Assembly: GCF_034555375.1 (NCBI RefSeq)
Contig: NZ_CP140706.1
Coordinates: 3,463,001-3,527,000, forward strand
DNA: 64,000 bases
Origin: Pseudomonas sp. B33.4
GTDB lineage: Bacteria > Pseudomonadota > Gammaproteobacteria > Pseudomonadales > Pseudomonadaceae
Direction of reading: 5' to 3'
In this document: piece after piece, positions 46,053 through 54,933 of the stretch
Layout of the letters: every line of letters begins with the position of its first letter
Numbering within the stretch: position 1 is the stretch's first letter
The notes under the pieces: generated by a model
Told to the model about the DNA's origin: nothing
The model's input: the letters and a program-made list of their open reading frames with translations, nothing else
Database searches by the model: none
Program-made: the position numbers and the translations under genes

Positions 46053-47066
46053 ATGACCCAAGACACTCTCTCGGAAGCCGAATACGATGCGATCACCGAT
46101 GCCGCCGCGCATTGGTGCATGCGTGTGCACGCCGCCGACTGCACCGATGAAGAGCGTCGCGCATTCAAGCAATGGCACGACGCCCATCCGCTGCACGCCT
46201 TCGAATATGAAGCCATGCTGGAAATCTGGGACGTGGCCGAACACTTGCCGCGCCCGGATTCGGCCACCGTCATCCCGACCCACCTGCCAGTGCGGCAGCC
46301 TTCGCGTACGTGGCGTCAATTCGCTGTAGCCGCAGGTGTTTGTGCGCTCGCGCTACCGTTGGCGGCGTACACCGGCTGGAACCTGGGCTGGCTGCCCAAC
46401 AGCTATGAGCATTTCGCCGCCACCGACAATGTCCGGCAGGTGACGTTGAGCGATGGCAGCCAACTCGAACTGAACCTCAATACCGATCTGACCTTCAGCA
46501 ACTACAAGGACGAACGCCGGGTCACCCTGAAAAAAGGCGAGGCATTCTTTACCGTCAGCCACGACCTGTCCCACCCGTTTGTCGTCCGCGCAGGCGAAGG
46601 CAAGATTCGCGTCACCGGCACGCGTTTCAATGTCTGGATGTATCAGGATCAAGTACGGGTGAACCTGATCGAAGGTTCGGTGCTGGTCACCAGTGATCGC
46701 TCATTGCCCGGCGATGGCTTGCGCCTCGGCCCGTCGATGCAGGCGCGCTACAAACACGGCGACTACATCCCGCAGATCAGCCAGACCTACTCCGGTGACA
46801 CGTCACTGGCCTGGCGCAACGGCAAACTGGTGCTGGATAACCTGGCGTTGAGTGAAGCCCTGCCACTGATCAATCGTTATCTGAGCAATCCATTGCAGCT
46901 GGCTGACAACAGCACGGGTTCGATCCGCGTGGGTGGCATCTACAACATCAAAGAGCTGAACAACCTGGCCAACAGCCTGCCCAAGGTACTGCCGGTCTAC
47001 CTGAGCCGTAACAAGGAAGGTAACCCGGTGATCAACTCGATACCGCAACAACCGCCAAAAAGCTGA
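46053..47066 (+). CDS. FecR-family anti-sigma regulator, orphan
   Basis: A 337-residue FecR-like protein. The N-terminal cytoplasmic DUF4880 region has AAHWCMRVHAADCTDEERRA and FKQWHDAHPLHAFEYEAM; one membrane segment is near residues 92-112, and the periplasmic FecR domain has RQVTLSDGSQLELNLNTDLT and GEAFFTVSHDLSHPFVV, then a C-terminal STN-like portion. Such proteins relay ferric-siderophore signals to an ECF sigma factor. Neither a sigma-factor gene nor a receptor gene is adjacent, which is unusual. The start at 46053 has AGGACGAG upstream. Confidence 0.88.
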   Translation: MTQDTLSEAEYDAITDAAAHWCMRVHAADCTDEERRAFKQWHDAHPLHAFEYEAMLEIWDVAEHLPRPDSATVIPTHLPVRQPSRTWRQFAVAAGVCALALPLAAYTGWNLGWLPNSYEHFAATDNVRQVTLSDGSQLELNLNTDLTFSNYKDERRVTLKKGEAFFTVSHDLSHPFVVRAGEGKIRVTGTRFNVWMYQDQVRVNLIEGSVLVTSDRSLPGDGLRLGPSMQARYKHGDYIPQISQTYSGDTSLAWRNGKLVLDNLALSEALPLINRYLSNPLQLADNSTGSIRVGGIYNIKELNNLANSLPKVLPVYLSRNKEGNPVINSIPQQPPKS

Positions 47067-47096
47067 AGGCCGCGTCCTTTGCAGGAGGCGGCCTTC
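47065..47096. terminator. Hairpin between fecR-like gene and pvdQ
   Basis: GAAGGCCGC pairs perfectly with GCGGCCTTC around a 14-base loop, directly at the end of the FecR gene. The T run is poor, so termination may be partial. Confidence 0.5.
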
Positions 47097-47121
47097 GGGC
47101 TCGATGCATTTAACGCTCGAA

Positions 47122-49467
47122 TTATTGAGCGGCGACTTTCCCCGCCTCGTCCAGCGTTTCGCGAACAGTCTGCACCTGGTACTGCGGGTCAGCCTGAATC
47201 TGCTGCTCGGTAAACGGCAGCACACTCCACTGTTTCTTCGAGAACGCCTCGGTCTGGTCCCGCGAATACTTCGATGCCGGGTCGCTCGACAGCGAAAACG
47301 CCAGCAGCCCTTGGGCGTGCGGGCCCTTCTCATCGAAGGTCACGACTTGCAGGTAGCTGGTGCCACTGACCACTTCAAGTTTGCCGTCTTCACGCGGCAC
47401 GCTCTGAATGGCGTTGTAGATCCCCAGAGTGCCCGGGCCGCCGTGAATCGGCGTCTGTTGCCCGCCACTGCTGACCACCTGGATATCACCCCAGCGGGTT
47501 TGCGGCTTCAGGCCCATTTTCGTGCTCAACTCGACCGACGCCAACATGGCTTCACGCAGCGCCCTGGCCACCGCTGGCTGCTCGACCGCCAATCCACGCG
47601 GCGTGTGTTGCGCATCTTTGGGATCGAACGCCACGCGCCAGACATCCGGCAAAGCCTGCAGCGCCTGCATGATGTTCTGGAAATGCACCAGGCCCAGGCC
47701 TGATTCCAGATTGGCGCGGCCATCCCAGGCCTTGAGACTGACGCAAACCGGCTTGAGCGCCTGCGCGTCGGCGCCGAGGTCAGAAGCACAGAACTTCAAC
47801 AGATCCGGGACAACCTGAGTCGCCAGATAGACCTGATCGTCCATCACCATTTGCTGCAGATCCTTCACCGCCAGTGGACCTTTATTGCCCAGCTTGCTCA
47901 AACGATCCAGCGCAAACCGTGAACGCAAGCCCAGCGGCTGGCCGTCCTGACTGATCAGCGGCGAGAAACCGGTGAGCGGTTGCGCCGGATTAGCCAGCCA
48001 CGCCGAATCGTTGGAGTGCTGGACGAAGTCCTTGCGCAGCAGTTGCGGTAATTGGCTGGAGGCATAAATGCCTTTCTGCGCGGCTTGTGGATCAATGTCC
48101 CACGCGCAGGCACTGTTGGAACCGTCCAGCACGATCATTTTTGTACCAATACGCGGATCACTGCACTTGGCCAGTTTCTCGGCGTTGACGTTCGGCACCA
48201 CTGACAGGTTCATGTACAGCGTCTGGCCCTTGTCATCGACGGCCAGGGTATTGACCCAAGGAATGCCCTGAATCTTGTGCACAGAATCCTGCAGCTCCTG
48301 AAGCGTGGACGCCTGATTCATCGCATACCACTGATTCAGCACTCGATCATTGTCGAGGTTGGCATCACGCAGGCTGTAGGCGAACTGATTGTCCCAGTCG
48401 AGCTTGCCCGGCCATTGCACAATCGGCCCGAACTGCGAGCTGTAGACATCCTTCGAAACCGCCACCACCTGCCCGTCAGCCTGCTTCACCTGCACGGTCA
48501 CAGTCTGCTTGTTCATCGGCAGGGATTTGCCATCGAGCAGGTAGCGTGTGGCGTCTTTAGGATCGAGTTGCAAGCGATACAGGGTGAAATGCTTCGACGA
48601 ATCGACCGTGTGCGTCCAAGCCAGATGCTGATTGAAGCCGATATTGATCATCGGCAACCCTGGCAACGCGGCGCCCATGACGTCGAGCTTGCCGGGAATG
48701 GTCAGGTGCATCTGATAAAAGCGCATGCCGCCCACCCAAGGGAAATGCGGGTTCGCCAGCAACATCCCGCGCCCATTGAACGAGCGCTCACTGCCCACCG
48801 CGACAGCGTTACTGCCACGATCAAGAGCAAAACGCTGCTGACGCGCATCGGCCAACCGATAAGCCTGCACGTCGTGTTCGATCCCGGCTGTCGCTTGCGG
48901 CGGAGTGGCGCCGGCCAAAGCCTCGGCAAACTGCCCGACCCCACCCTCGACCAACAGACGGCGGGTCAGCTTCACCAGATCTTCCGGTGCAATCTCACGC
49001 ACCCACTCACCCTGACACTGTTGCGGCAAGCCCTGCTGGCGACGCTCGGCCAGATAACGGTTGTAACCGGCGGTATAGCCTTCGACCAGATCACGCACCT
49101 GCGCAGGTTGCGCCTGCCAGAATGCCTTGACCGCTTCGGGGGTGTTGAGCCAGGTAAAAAACACATCGCTGACACGGTTCTCGCGCTGTTCGACGGTGAA
49201 CTGATCCGGACCGAAGAAACGTGAACGCTGGCCATTGACCGTGACGATCTCGTTGGCCAGCAGGCACAGATTGTCCTGCGCATAGGCATAACCGATACCG
49301 AAACCAAGCCCGCGCTCGTCTTGCGCGCGAATATGCGGCACGCCAAAAGCGGTGCGACGAATATCGGCACTGACATCAGTGGCCGGGCTGAACGCATGAG
49401 CCGAACAACTCAGGCCAAGAAACACGCCCGCCAAGGTCAGTCCGGTTAACTGTCTGGAAATAATCAC
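47122..49467 (-). CDS. pvdQ: PvdQ-type acylase (pyoverdine maturation / AHL acylase)
   Basis: A 781-residue secreted Ntn hydrolase. A signal peptide ending SAHA-FS is followed by the alpha chain, a spacer, and the autoprocessing site [12 protein letters not shown] with the nucleophile Ser219; the beta chain then includes [20 protein letters not shown] and [18 protein letters not shown]. PvdQ removes the acyl chain of the pyoverdine precursor in the periplasm and also cleaves long-chain homoserine lactones. Start GTG at 49467 is chosen because AGGAG lies five bases upstream. It is apart from any pvd cluster here, convergent with the FecR gene. Confidence 0.9.
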   Translation of the reverse strand: MIISRQLTGLTLAGVFLGLSCSAHAFSPATDVSADIRRTAFGVPHIRAQDERGLGFGIGYAYAQDNLCLLANEIVTVNGQRSRFFGPDQFTVEQRENRVSDVFFTWLNTPEAVKAFWQAQPAQVRDLVEGYTAGYNRYLAERRQQGLPQQCQGEWVREIAPEDLVKLTRRLLVEGGVGQFAEALAGATPPQATAGIEHDVQAYRLADARQQRFALDRGSNAVAVGSERSFNGRGMLLANPHFPWVGGMRFYQMHLTIPGKLDVMGAALPGLPMINIGFNQHLAWTHTVDSSKHFTLYRLQLDPKDATRYLLDGKSLPMNKQTVTVQVKQADGQVVAVSKDVYSSQFGPIVQWPGKLDWDNQFAYSLRDANLDNDRVLNQWYAMNQASTLQELQDSVHKIQGIPWVNTLAVDDKGQTLYMNLSVVPNVNAEKLAKCSDPRIGTKMIVLDGSNSACAWDIDPQAAQKGIYASSQLPQLLRKDFVQHSNDSAWLANPAQPLTGFSPLISQDGQPLGLRSRFALDRLSKLGNKGPLAVKDLQQMVMDDQVYLATQVVPDLLKFCASDLGADAQALKPVCVSLKAWDGRANLESGLGLVHFQNIMQALQALPDVWRVAFDPKDAQHTPRGLAVEQPAVARALREAMLASVELSTKMGLKPQTRWGDIQVVSSGGQQTPIHGGPGTLGIYNAIQSVPREDGKLEVVSGTSYLQVVTFDEKGPHAQGLLAFSLSSDPASKYSRDQTEAFSKKQWSVLPFTEQQIQADPQYQVQTVRETLDEAGKVAAQ

Positions 49468-49566
49468 ACTCGCTCCTGATCGACCTGCCAAACAGCGGAT
49501 CTGGCGCTAACGCCGATCCGCCCTGGGAACACCCACGCGTCCACGCGCAATGAGCCTGTCGAAGAA

Positions 49567-49589
49567 ACGAAGCCAGAGCAAAAAATTTA
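49567..49589 (-). promoter_or_regulatory. PvdS-type (iron-starvation box) candidate of pvdQ
   Basis: On the minus strand TAAAT is followed after 15 bases by CGT (consensus TAAAT-N16/17-CGT), about 100 bases upstream of the pvdQ start. The spacing is one base short. It would fit iron-starvation control by PvdS. Confidence 0.35.
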
Positions 49590-49630
49590 GGACCGCCACG
49601 CAATCCCCCAAAAACGCAGAATCTAAAGCC

Positions 49631-50842
49631 CCCTCACCCTAGCCCTCTCCCGGAGGGAGAAGGAACTGACCGAGGTGATTGTGAGCGATACGTCGACGTG
49701 AAAAACCGAGTCGAATTCAATTCTGAAACAGATCAAAAGACCCTCACCCTAGCCTTCCCCCGGAGGGAGAAGGAACTGACCGAGGTGATTGTGAGAGGTA
49801 CGCCGACGTGAAAAACCGAGTCGAATTCAATTCTGAAACAGATCAAAAGACCCTCACCCTAGCCTTCCCCCGGAGGGAGAAGGAACTGACCGAGGTGATT
49901 GTGAGAGGTACGCCGACGTGAAAAACCGAGTCGAATTCAATTCTGAAACAGATCAAAAGACCCTCACCCTAGCCTTCCCCCGAAGGGAGAAGGAACTGAC
50001 CGAGGTGATTGTGAGCGATACGCCGACGTGAAAAACCGAGTCGAATTCAATTCTGAAACAGATCAAAAGCCCCTCACCCTAGCCCTCTCCCAGAGGGAGA
50101 AGGAACTGACAGTGGTGATTGTGGGCGATACGTCGACGTGAAAAACCGAGTCGAATTCAATTCTGAAACAGATCAAAAGCCTCTCACCCTAGCCATTTCC
50201 CGGTGGGAGAAGGAACTGACAGTGGTGATTGTGGGCGATACGTCGACGTGAAAAACCGAGTCGAATTCAATTCTGAAACAGATCAAAAGCCTCTCACCCT
50301 AGCCATTTCCCGGTGGGAGAAGGAACTGACAGTGGTGATTGTGGGCGATACGTCGACGTGAAAAACCGAGTCGAATTCAATTCTGAAACAGATCAAAAGC
50401 CCCTCACCCTAGCCCTCTCCCAGAGGGAGAAGGAACTGACAGTGGTGATTGTGGGCGATACGTCGACGTGAAAAACCGAGTCGAATTCAATTCTGAAACA
50501 GATCAAAAGCCTCTCACCCTAGCCATTTCCCGGTGGGAGAAGGAACTGACAGTGGTGATTGTGGGCGATACGCCGACGTGAAAAACAGAGTCGAATTCAA
50601 TACTGAAACAGATCAAAAGCCTCTCACCCTAGCCATTTCCCGGTGGGAGAAGGAACTGACAGTGGTGATTGTGGGCGATACGCCGACGTGAAAAACAGAG
50701 TCGAATTCAATACTGAAACAGATCAAAAGCCCCTCACCCTAGCCCTCTCCCGGAGGGAGAGGGAACTGACCGAGGCGTTTTGCAGAGATGCGTCGACGTC
50801 AAATACCAAGCTGAATTCAAGCCCAGCAACAAACCAGATCAA
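49631..50842. repeat. Tandem array of eleven 110-bp REP-derived units
   Basis: Units begin at 49631, 49741, 49851, 49961, 50071, 50181, 50291, 50401, 50511, 50621 and 50731, with an exact period of 110. Each has a CCCTCACCCTAGCC-type head with a small hairpin (CTCCC-GGAG-like), the middle AAGGAACTGACYGWGGTGAT and the tail TGAAAAACCGAGTCGAATTC then CTGAAACAGATCAAAAG. The last unit is diverged. Units from 50071 to 50730 repeat as a 330-bp three-unit block. Same element as the single inverted pairs at 3.9 and 25.7 kb. No coding frame spans it. Confidence 0.95.
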
Positions 50843-50884
50843 AAGCCAAACACACCCAGCTCTTCACCACTCAACAGGATGAGC

Positions 50885-51250
50885 GTTAGCTCGGCTGCAG
50901 CTTTTGATCTTGATTCACAGGCCGCGTCGGCAGGCTGAGTGGAGGGATTGATCCGGGCGTGGGAGCGCAGCGACCGTTTGGCGCAGCCAAACACAGCGAG
51001 AGGAGGTGCAGCGAAGCAAACCGTAGGCGCTGCGCCCGGATCGATCCCGGAGCGAAGGAACCCCGAGCCCCAGCGAGCGGGCCGAACGCTGCGGCAAGCC
51101 TTTTTGGGTACTTTTTCGGCGTCTGGAAAAAGTGCCTCGCCGTAAGGGCGAAACCGCCAGCCGCACCCCCCGAAGCACCGGATATACACCCAAAACCCCA
51201 AGAGCATGGTCGGCCCAAAGGCCGCCAAGCCCAACGCAACTTCAAACCAC
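50885..51250. repeat. GC-rich interspersed repeat (multi-frame open reading)
   Basis: A stretch rich in GAGCGCAGCGACC, GCAGCGAAGCAAACCG and AGCGAAGGAACCCCGAG-like words, open in several frames on both strands. It resembles intergenic sequences recurring in many Pseudomonas genomes that are often mis-annotated as hypothetical proteins. No ribosome site or conserved start supports a protein. Its own role is unknown. Confidence 0.55.
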
Positions 51251-51274
51251 GATCACAAGGAAAAGACAAATCCC

Positions 51275-51312
51275 CGACAAATTTTCTACATTTTTTCTTT
51301 CATGATTTGTCG
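51275..51312 (+). promoter_or_regulatory. Inverted repeat CGACAAAT / ATTTGTCG in an AT-rich promoter region
   Basis: CGACAAAT at 51275-51282 and ATTTGTCG at 51305-51312 are perfect inverted 8-mers, centred 30 bases (about three helical turns) apart, in an AT-rich stretch about 70 bases before the Fur-like regulator gene. It could be the operator for autoregulation by that winged-helix protein. Confidence 0.4.
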
Positions 51313-51381
51313 TGCTGATACGTCTTGTCTTAGAGAGCGCAAAAAAACCATCCCGATCAGGCTCTGAAAAGGAGTAATCGC

Positions 51382-51759
51382 ATGTACAACTCGCAACTAC
51401 CAACGGACGGTAGCCAGGCACCCAAAGGAGTTTCCATGAGCCCCCACGCGAGCGATTTCGGGCAACGCGTCGAGCGTCACGGCAATGAACGCATCCGGCT
51501 GCTGCTGAAAAGTTTCGGCCTGCGCACCAGCCTGATTCGTCTGAAAGTCATCGACGCCCTGCTGGTTGCCGCACAAAGCGAGCGACGTCTGGGCGTGCGC
51601 GGTGTCCACAGCCAATTGCTGGATCTGGATATTCCGCTGTCTTTCCTCAGTGTGCGCGAAGTGCTCAAACGGCTGTGCGCCGAAGGTGTGATCACCTTCA
51701 ATGAAGACAAGAGCTACAGCCTGCACCCACAGGCTGCGGCCGTCCTCAACAACGATTGA
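51382..51759 (+). CDS. Fur-like winged-helix protein without metal domain
   Basis: A 125-residue protein with only the DNA-binding half of a Fur-family regulator: RIRLLLKSFGLRTSLIRLKV then RGVHSQLLDLDIPLSFLSVR and EVLKRLCAEGVITFNEDKSY. The C-terminal dimerisation and metal-binding domain with its His/Cys ligands is missing. Similar Pseudomonas proteins are annotated as an Fe/Zn uptake regulation protein. Two starts, 51382 and 51436, each have their own AAGGAG site, so two isoforms differing by 18 residues are possible. Confidence 0.75.
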   Translation: MYNSQLPTDGSQAPKGVSMSPHASDFGQRVERHGNERIRLLLKSFGLRTSLIRLKVIDALLVAAQSERRLGVRGVHSQLLDLDIPLSFLSVREVLKRLCAEGVITFNEDKSYSLHPQAAAVLNND

Positions 51760-51777
51760 TGCGTGCGGCAAACGCCG

Positions 51778-51966
51778 TCAAGGCTTGACCTTGCGGCGCA
51801 TTACGCCATTGATCACCACCACGATCACTGCCACACCGATGGCGACGAACTGGAACGTCTTCTCCGAAATCATTCCGGCGTTTTGCAGCCAGGACAGGCC
51901 GAGCATGATCGCCAGCACCGACACGGCGATCAGAATCGAATAAATCAAGCGTTGCTTGTGGGTCAT
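51778..51966 (-). CDS. Small two-span membrane protein, unknown
   Basis: A 62-residue protein with two hydrophobic segments (LIYSILIAVSVLAIMLGLSW and FQFVAIGVAVIVVVINGVM) and a basic tail RRKVKP. AGGAAGC precedes the ATG at 51966. It converges with the Fur-like gene. The function is unknown. Confidence 0.7.
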   Translation of the reverse strand: MTHKQRLIYSILIAVSVLAIMLGLSWLQNAGMISEKTFQFVAIGVAVIVVVINGVMRRKVKP

Positions 51967-52124
51967 TGCGGCTTCCTGAAACGTTGAAATGTATCTGCTT
52001 TGTATCCGATTGCATGCCATGTACTTACCGTTCTTCGGGGATGCATCGTGGCAATCGGGGTCTCATGTTACAGCCGATGAAGAGTTTTGGCTTCATGACG
52101 GCGTAACCATGAGGAACTTTCAAA

Positions 52125-52265
52125 ATGCTGCGTCGAATCACCTGGCTGATTCCCGTTCTTGCCCTGCTGACCCTAAGTGGCTGCATCATCTTCCCCCACG
52201 GTGGCTGGCATGACGATCACCACCGTTACTACCAGGGCGGCCCCGGCTACTACCAACATCGATAG
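52125..52265 (+). CDS. Small lipoprotein
   Basis: A 46-residue protein read directly from the sequence: a signal peptide of 19 residues ends at LTLSGC with the lipidated Cys20, and the mature part IIFPHGGWHDDHHRYYQGGP ends in GYYQHR. It is rich in His, Gly and Tyr. GAGGAAC lies about eight bases before the ATG, and a terminator follows. The function is unknown; the His-rich tail could bind metal. Confidence 0.7.
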   Translation: MLRRITWLIPVLALLTLSGCIIFPHGGWHDDHHRYYQGGPGYYQHR

Positions 52266-52342
52266 AACAGGATTGTTCGCCCTGCCCGCTGGCCGATAAG
52301 CAGACTGCGGCAGGAAATCAACAAGTCCGCTCAACTTCAAAC

Positions 52343-52368
52343 AAAGCCCGCCCTGTTGCGGGCTTTTC
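52343..52368 (+). terminator. Rho-independent terminator
   Basis: AAAGCCCGC-CCTGTT-GCGGGCTTTT followed by further T residues, about 80 bases after the small lipoprotein gene. It isolates the operon that starts at 52543 from upstream transcription. Confidence 0.88.
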
Positions 52369-52542
52369 TGTTTTTGCCGCCGGGTCCGCCACGCCTTCGT
52401 AACTAACGCTTAGCGGCAACGCGCAACCCACAAAACAAGTTGCAAGCATTTGAAATCTTATGTCGCAGCAAAAAAATAGGTCATGCACGGCCCTGCAACT
52501 AGTCTCTGGCAACTTTCCTTTCACTCACTAACAGGGACGTTT

Positions 52543-53790
52543 ATGCAGAGAACACTGATAAAAATCGGGCCGCGACAAGTGCTCGGATTCTGTTTTGCGC
52601 TAAGCGCTTTTGAACTTCTGACGTATATGGCCAGCGACCTGATCATGCCAGCCATGCTCAACGTTACAACTGATCTTCAGGCCGATGTGCGGCATGTTCC
52701 CAACGCCTTCAATCTTTATCTGCTTGGCGGTATCTGCCTGCAATGGCTGATCGGGCCATTGTCCGATCAATGGGGCCGACGGCGGGTATTGCTGAGCGGT
52801 TGCGCATTGTTTGCTGTGGCCTGCGCCGCTGCGTTTCTTACGAAGAGTATTGAAGCCTTCAATCTACTGAGACTGCTGCAAGGAATGGGCTTGGGTTTTG
52901 TTGTCGCGGTCAGTTACCCGGCCCTTCAAGAAGTCTTCTGCGAGGCCGATGCGGTGCGTTTGATGGCGCTGCTCGGCAACATCGCCCTGCTGTCACCGCT
53001 GGTGGGGCCGCTGCTGGGCATTCTGTTGTTGCAATGGTTGTCCTGGCGCGAACTGTTTTTGGGCCTGGGCCTGGTAGCGTCGCTGGTCTGGCTGGGACTG
53101 TTCGTCTACATGCCGGAAACGGTCGGGGTGACGCGCCGCGACGGGCATCTGCAACCCGCGGTACGTTTTTCCTGGCGCCAGACCTGCCAGCGCTACCGGG
53201 TCTTGTTTGGTAATGGCCGATTCCTCGCTGCCAGCCTCGCGCTCGGGCTGATGAGCTTGCCATTGATTGCCTGGATCGGCCTGTCACCGTTGCTGCTGAT
53301 GCAGTTGCTCGGGCTGTCGCCTGTTGAATACGGTGTGTGGCAGATTCCGGTTTTTTCTGCCGTGATCGCCGGCAACCTGATCCTCGACCGTTTGCTCGCC
53401 ACTCACTCTTTGCGCCAACTGATCCGGCTGGCGCTCTGGCCTTTTTGTCTGGGGCTGCTGGCGCTGATCGTCAGCGCACTGTCCGGCGCAGGCCTGGGCC
53501 TGGTGGTCGCCAGCCTGGCGTTGTACGCGGTCAGTCTGGGCATGAGCAACGCCGCACTCTATCGGCTGGCGTTATTTACCAGCGATGACAGCAAAGGCCT
53601 GGTCTCGGCAATGGTCGGCATGATTTCGATTGCCGTGATGGGCCTTGGCGGCTTGCTGATTGCTGCCTTCGGCGGTGGCGCACGCCTCGAACTCTTCGCG
53701 CTCTTCGCCGCCTTCAGCGGCCTGATGAGCCTGCCGTTGGTGCAGGGATTGTTACAAGGCTCACACGCCGACTCCCCCACCGCTCAATAA
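52543..53790 (+). CDS. MdfA-like major facilitator multidrug/metabolite exporter
   Basis: A 415-residue, 12-span MFS transporter close to E. coli MdfA. The first helix holds FELLTYMASDLIMPAMLNV, with the Glu and Asp corresponding to MdfA Glu26 and Asp34; motif A is GPLSDQWGRRRVLLSG, and motif C-like RLLQGMGLGFVVAVSYPAL follows. It is a proton-driven exporter in the inner membrane. It is the first gene of the unit 52543-59601, 11 bases before the LuxE-like gene, so it probably exports the product of the following enzymes or protects against it. A weak ribosome site (GGGACG) precedes the ATG. Confidence 0.88.
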   Translation: MQRTLIKIGPRQVLGFCFALSAFELLTYMASDLIMPAMLNVTTDLQADVRHVPNAFNLYLLGGICLQWLIGPLSDQWGRRRVLLSGCALFAVACAAAFLTKSIEAFNLLRLLQGMGLGFVVAVSYPALQEVFCEADAVRLMALLGNIALLSPLVGPLLGILLLQWLSWRELFLGLGLVASLVWLGLFVYMPETVGVTRRDGHLQPAVRFSWRQTCQRYRVLFGNGRFLAASLALGLMSLPLIAWIGLSPLLLMQLLGLSPVEYGVWQIPVFSAVIAGNLILDRLLATHSLRQLIRLALWPFCLGLLALIVSALSGAGLGLVVASLALYAVSLGMSNAALYRLALFTSDDSKGLVSAMVGMISIAVMGLGGLLIAAFGGGARLELFALFAAFSGLMSLPLVQGLLQGSHADSPTAQ

Positions 53791-53801
53791 AGGAATATTG
53801 A

Positions 53802-54932
53802 ATGAATCTGTTCCCCGCCAGCGATGCGCTCTGCGCGTTGCCACACCCCTACTGCCCGGATTCGGTGCCTGCAAGCCTGTTCGATCGGGCCATGACCGAG
53901 ATCAGTCGATATCATTGCCAGCACACTCCCGGTTACGCCCATTGGCTGAATGCCAACGGTCTCGACGTGGCAGCGCTCGACAGTCTGGATGACTGGTCGC
54001 GGCTGCCACCGATTCTGGCCAATTTTTTCAAACAGCAACTGTTGCTCAGTCCGACCGGGGAAAACGCCCTGGAACTGACATCGTCCGGCACCAGTGGCCA
54101 GAAAAGTCGCATGCGTTACGACCCGCGCAGTCTGTCGCGCGCGCAGTTCATGGTCGAACGAATCTTTAGCCACTACGGCTGGAACTGCGCCGATACGCCG
54201 TGCAACTACCTGCTGCTGAGCTATGAACCGCAGGGCGCTATCACATTGGGGACGGCATACACCGACCAGTTCCTCTGCCAGTTTGCCCCGGTCAATCGCG
54301 TCGCCTACGCCTTGCGCTGTAACGGTGACGGCCACCAGTTCGATCTGTTCGGGGTCATCGCGGCCCTGCAATCATTCGCCGAAGAAGGCTTGCCGGTGCG
54401 CATTTTCGGCTTCCCGGCATTCCTTTGGCAGACCTTGCAGCATATGCAGGCTAACGGCATGCCTGAGCTGAAACTGCCGGACGATTCGCTGGTGTTTTTC
54501 GGCGGTGGCTGGAAAACCCGCAGCAGCGAGGAAATCCCCAGACTGCAACTGTATGGGCGCATCTCCCGGCAACTCGGCATCCCGATATCGCGCTGTCGCG
54601 ACGGTTACGGTGCGGTCGAGCACGCGGTGCCTTACATCGAATGTGCCCAGCATCATTTTCATGTGCCGGTTTACGCCAAAGCGTACGTGCGCAATCCGCT
54701 GGACTTCTCCGTGCAGCCCTACGGCCAGCAAGGCTTGCTGGGATTCGTCTCACCCTACATTTCATCCAGCCCGGCGCACGCGGTAGTGATGAGTGATCTG
54801 GCAACGCTGCACCCCGGCTCGAGTTGTGGCTGTGGCCTGGCCTGTGACTGGTTCGAACTGCATGGACGCGCGGGTACCACTGCCAGCAGAAGCTGTGCGA
54901 TGGCCGCATCGGAATTACTGGGGAGTCACTGA
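53802..54932 (+). CDS. LuxE-type acyl-protein synthetase
   Basis: A 376-residue adenylate-forming enzyme of the LuxE family. The ATP-binding loop is LTSSGTSGQKSRMRYD (about residues 93-108), and the later blocks FGFPAFLWQTLQHM, VFFGGGWKT and RDGYGAVEHAVPYIECAQHH, with SDLATLHPGSSCGCG near the end, fit LuxE/PaaK enzymes. LuxE activates a fatty acid as an acyl-AMP and passes it to its own cysteine and then to LuxC. Here it directly precedes a LuxC-containing fusion; the stop lies one base before the ATG of that gene. Its acid is unknown. Confidence 0.85.
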   Translation: MNLFPASDALCALPHPYCPDSVPASLFDRAMTEISRYHCQHTPGYAHWLNANGLDVAALDSLDDWSRLPPILANFFKQQLLLSPTGENALELTSSGTSGQKSRMRYDPRSLSRAQFMVERIFSHYGWNCADTPCNYLLLSYEPQGAITLGTAYTDQFLCQFAPVNRVAYALRCNGDGHQFDLFGVIAALQSFAEEGLPVRIFGFPAFLWQTLQHMQANGMPELKLPDDSLVFFGGGWKTRSSEEIPRLQLYGRISRQLGIPISRCRDGYGAVEHAVPYIECAQHHFHVPVYAKAYVRNPLDFSVQPYGQQGLLGFVSPYISSSPAHAVVMSDLATLHPGSSCGCGLACDWFELHGRAGTTASRSCAMAASELLGSH

Positions 54933-54933
54933 C

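Noticed and set aside
49631..50842. CRISPR array
   Set aside because: The period is an exact 110 bases and whole units are conserved; there are no unique spacers and no cas genes.
50839..51269. Hypothetical proteins in the GC-rich repeat
   Set aside because: Several overlapping frames on both strands are open, none has a ribosome site or family signature, and the DNA looks like an interspersed repeat.
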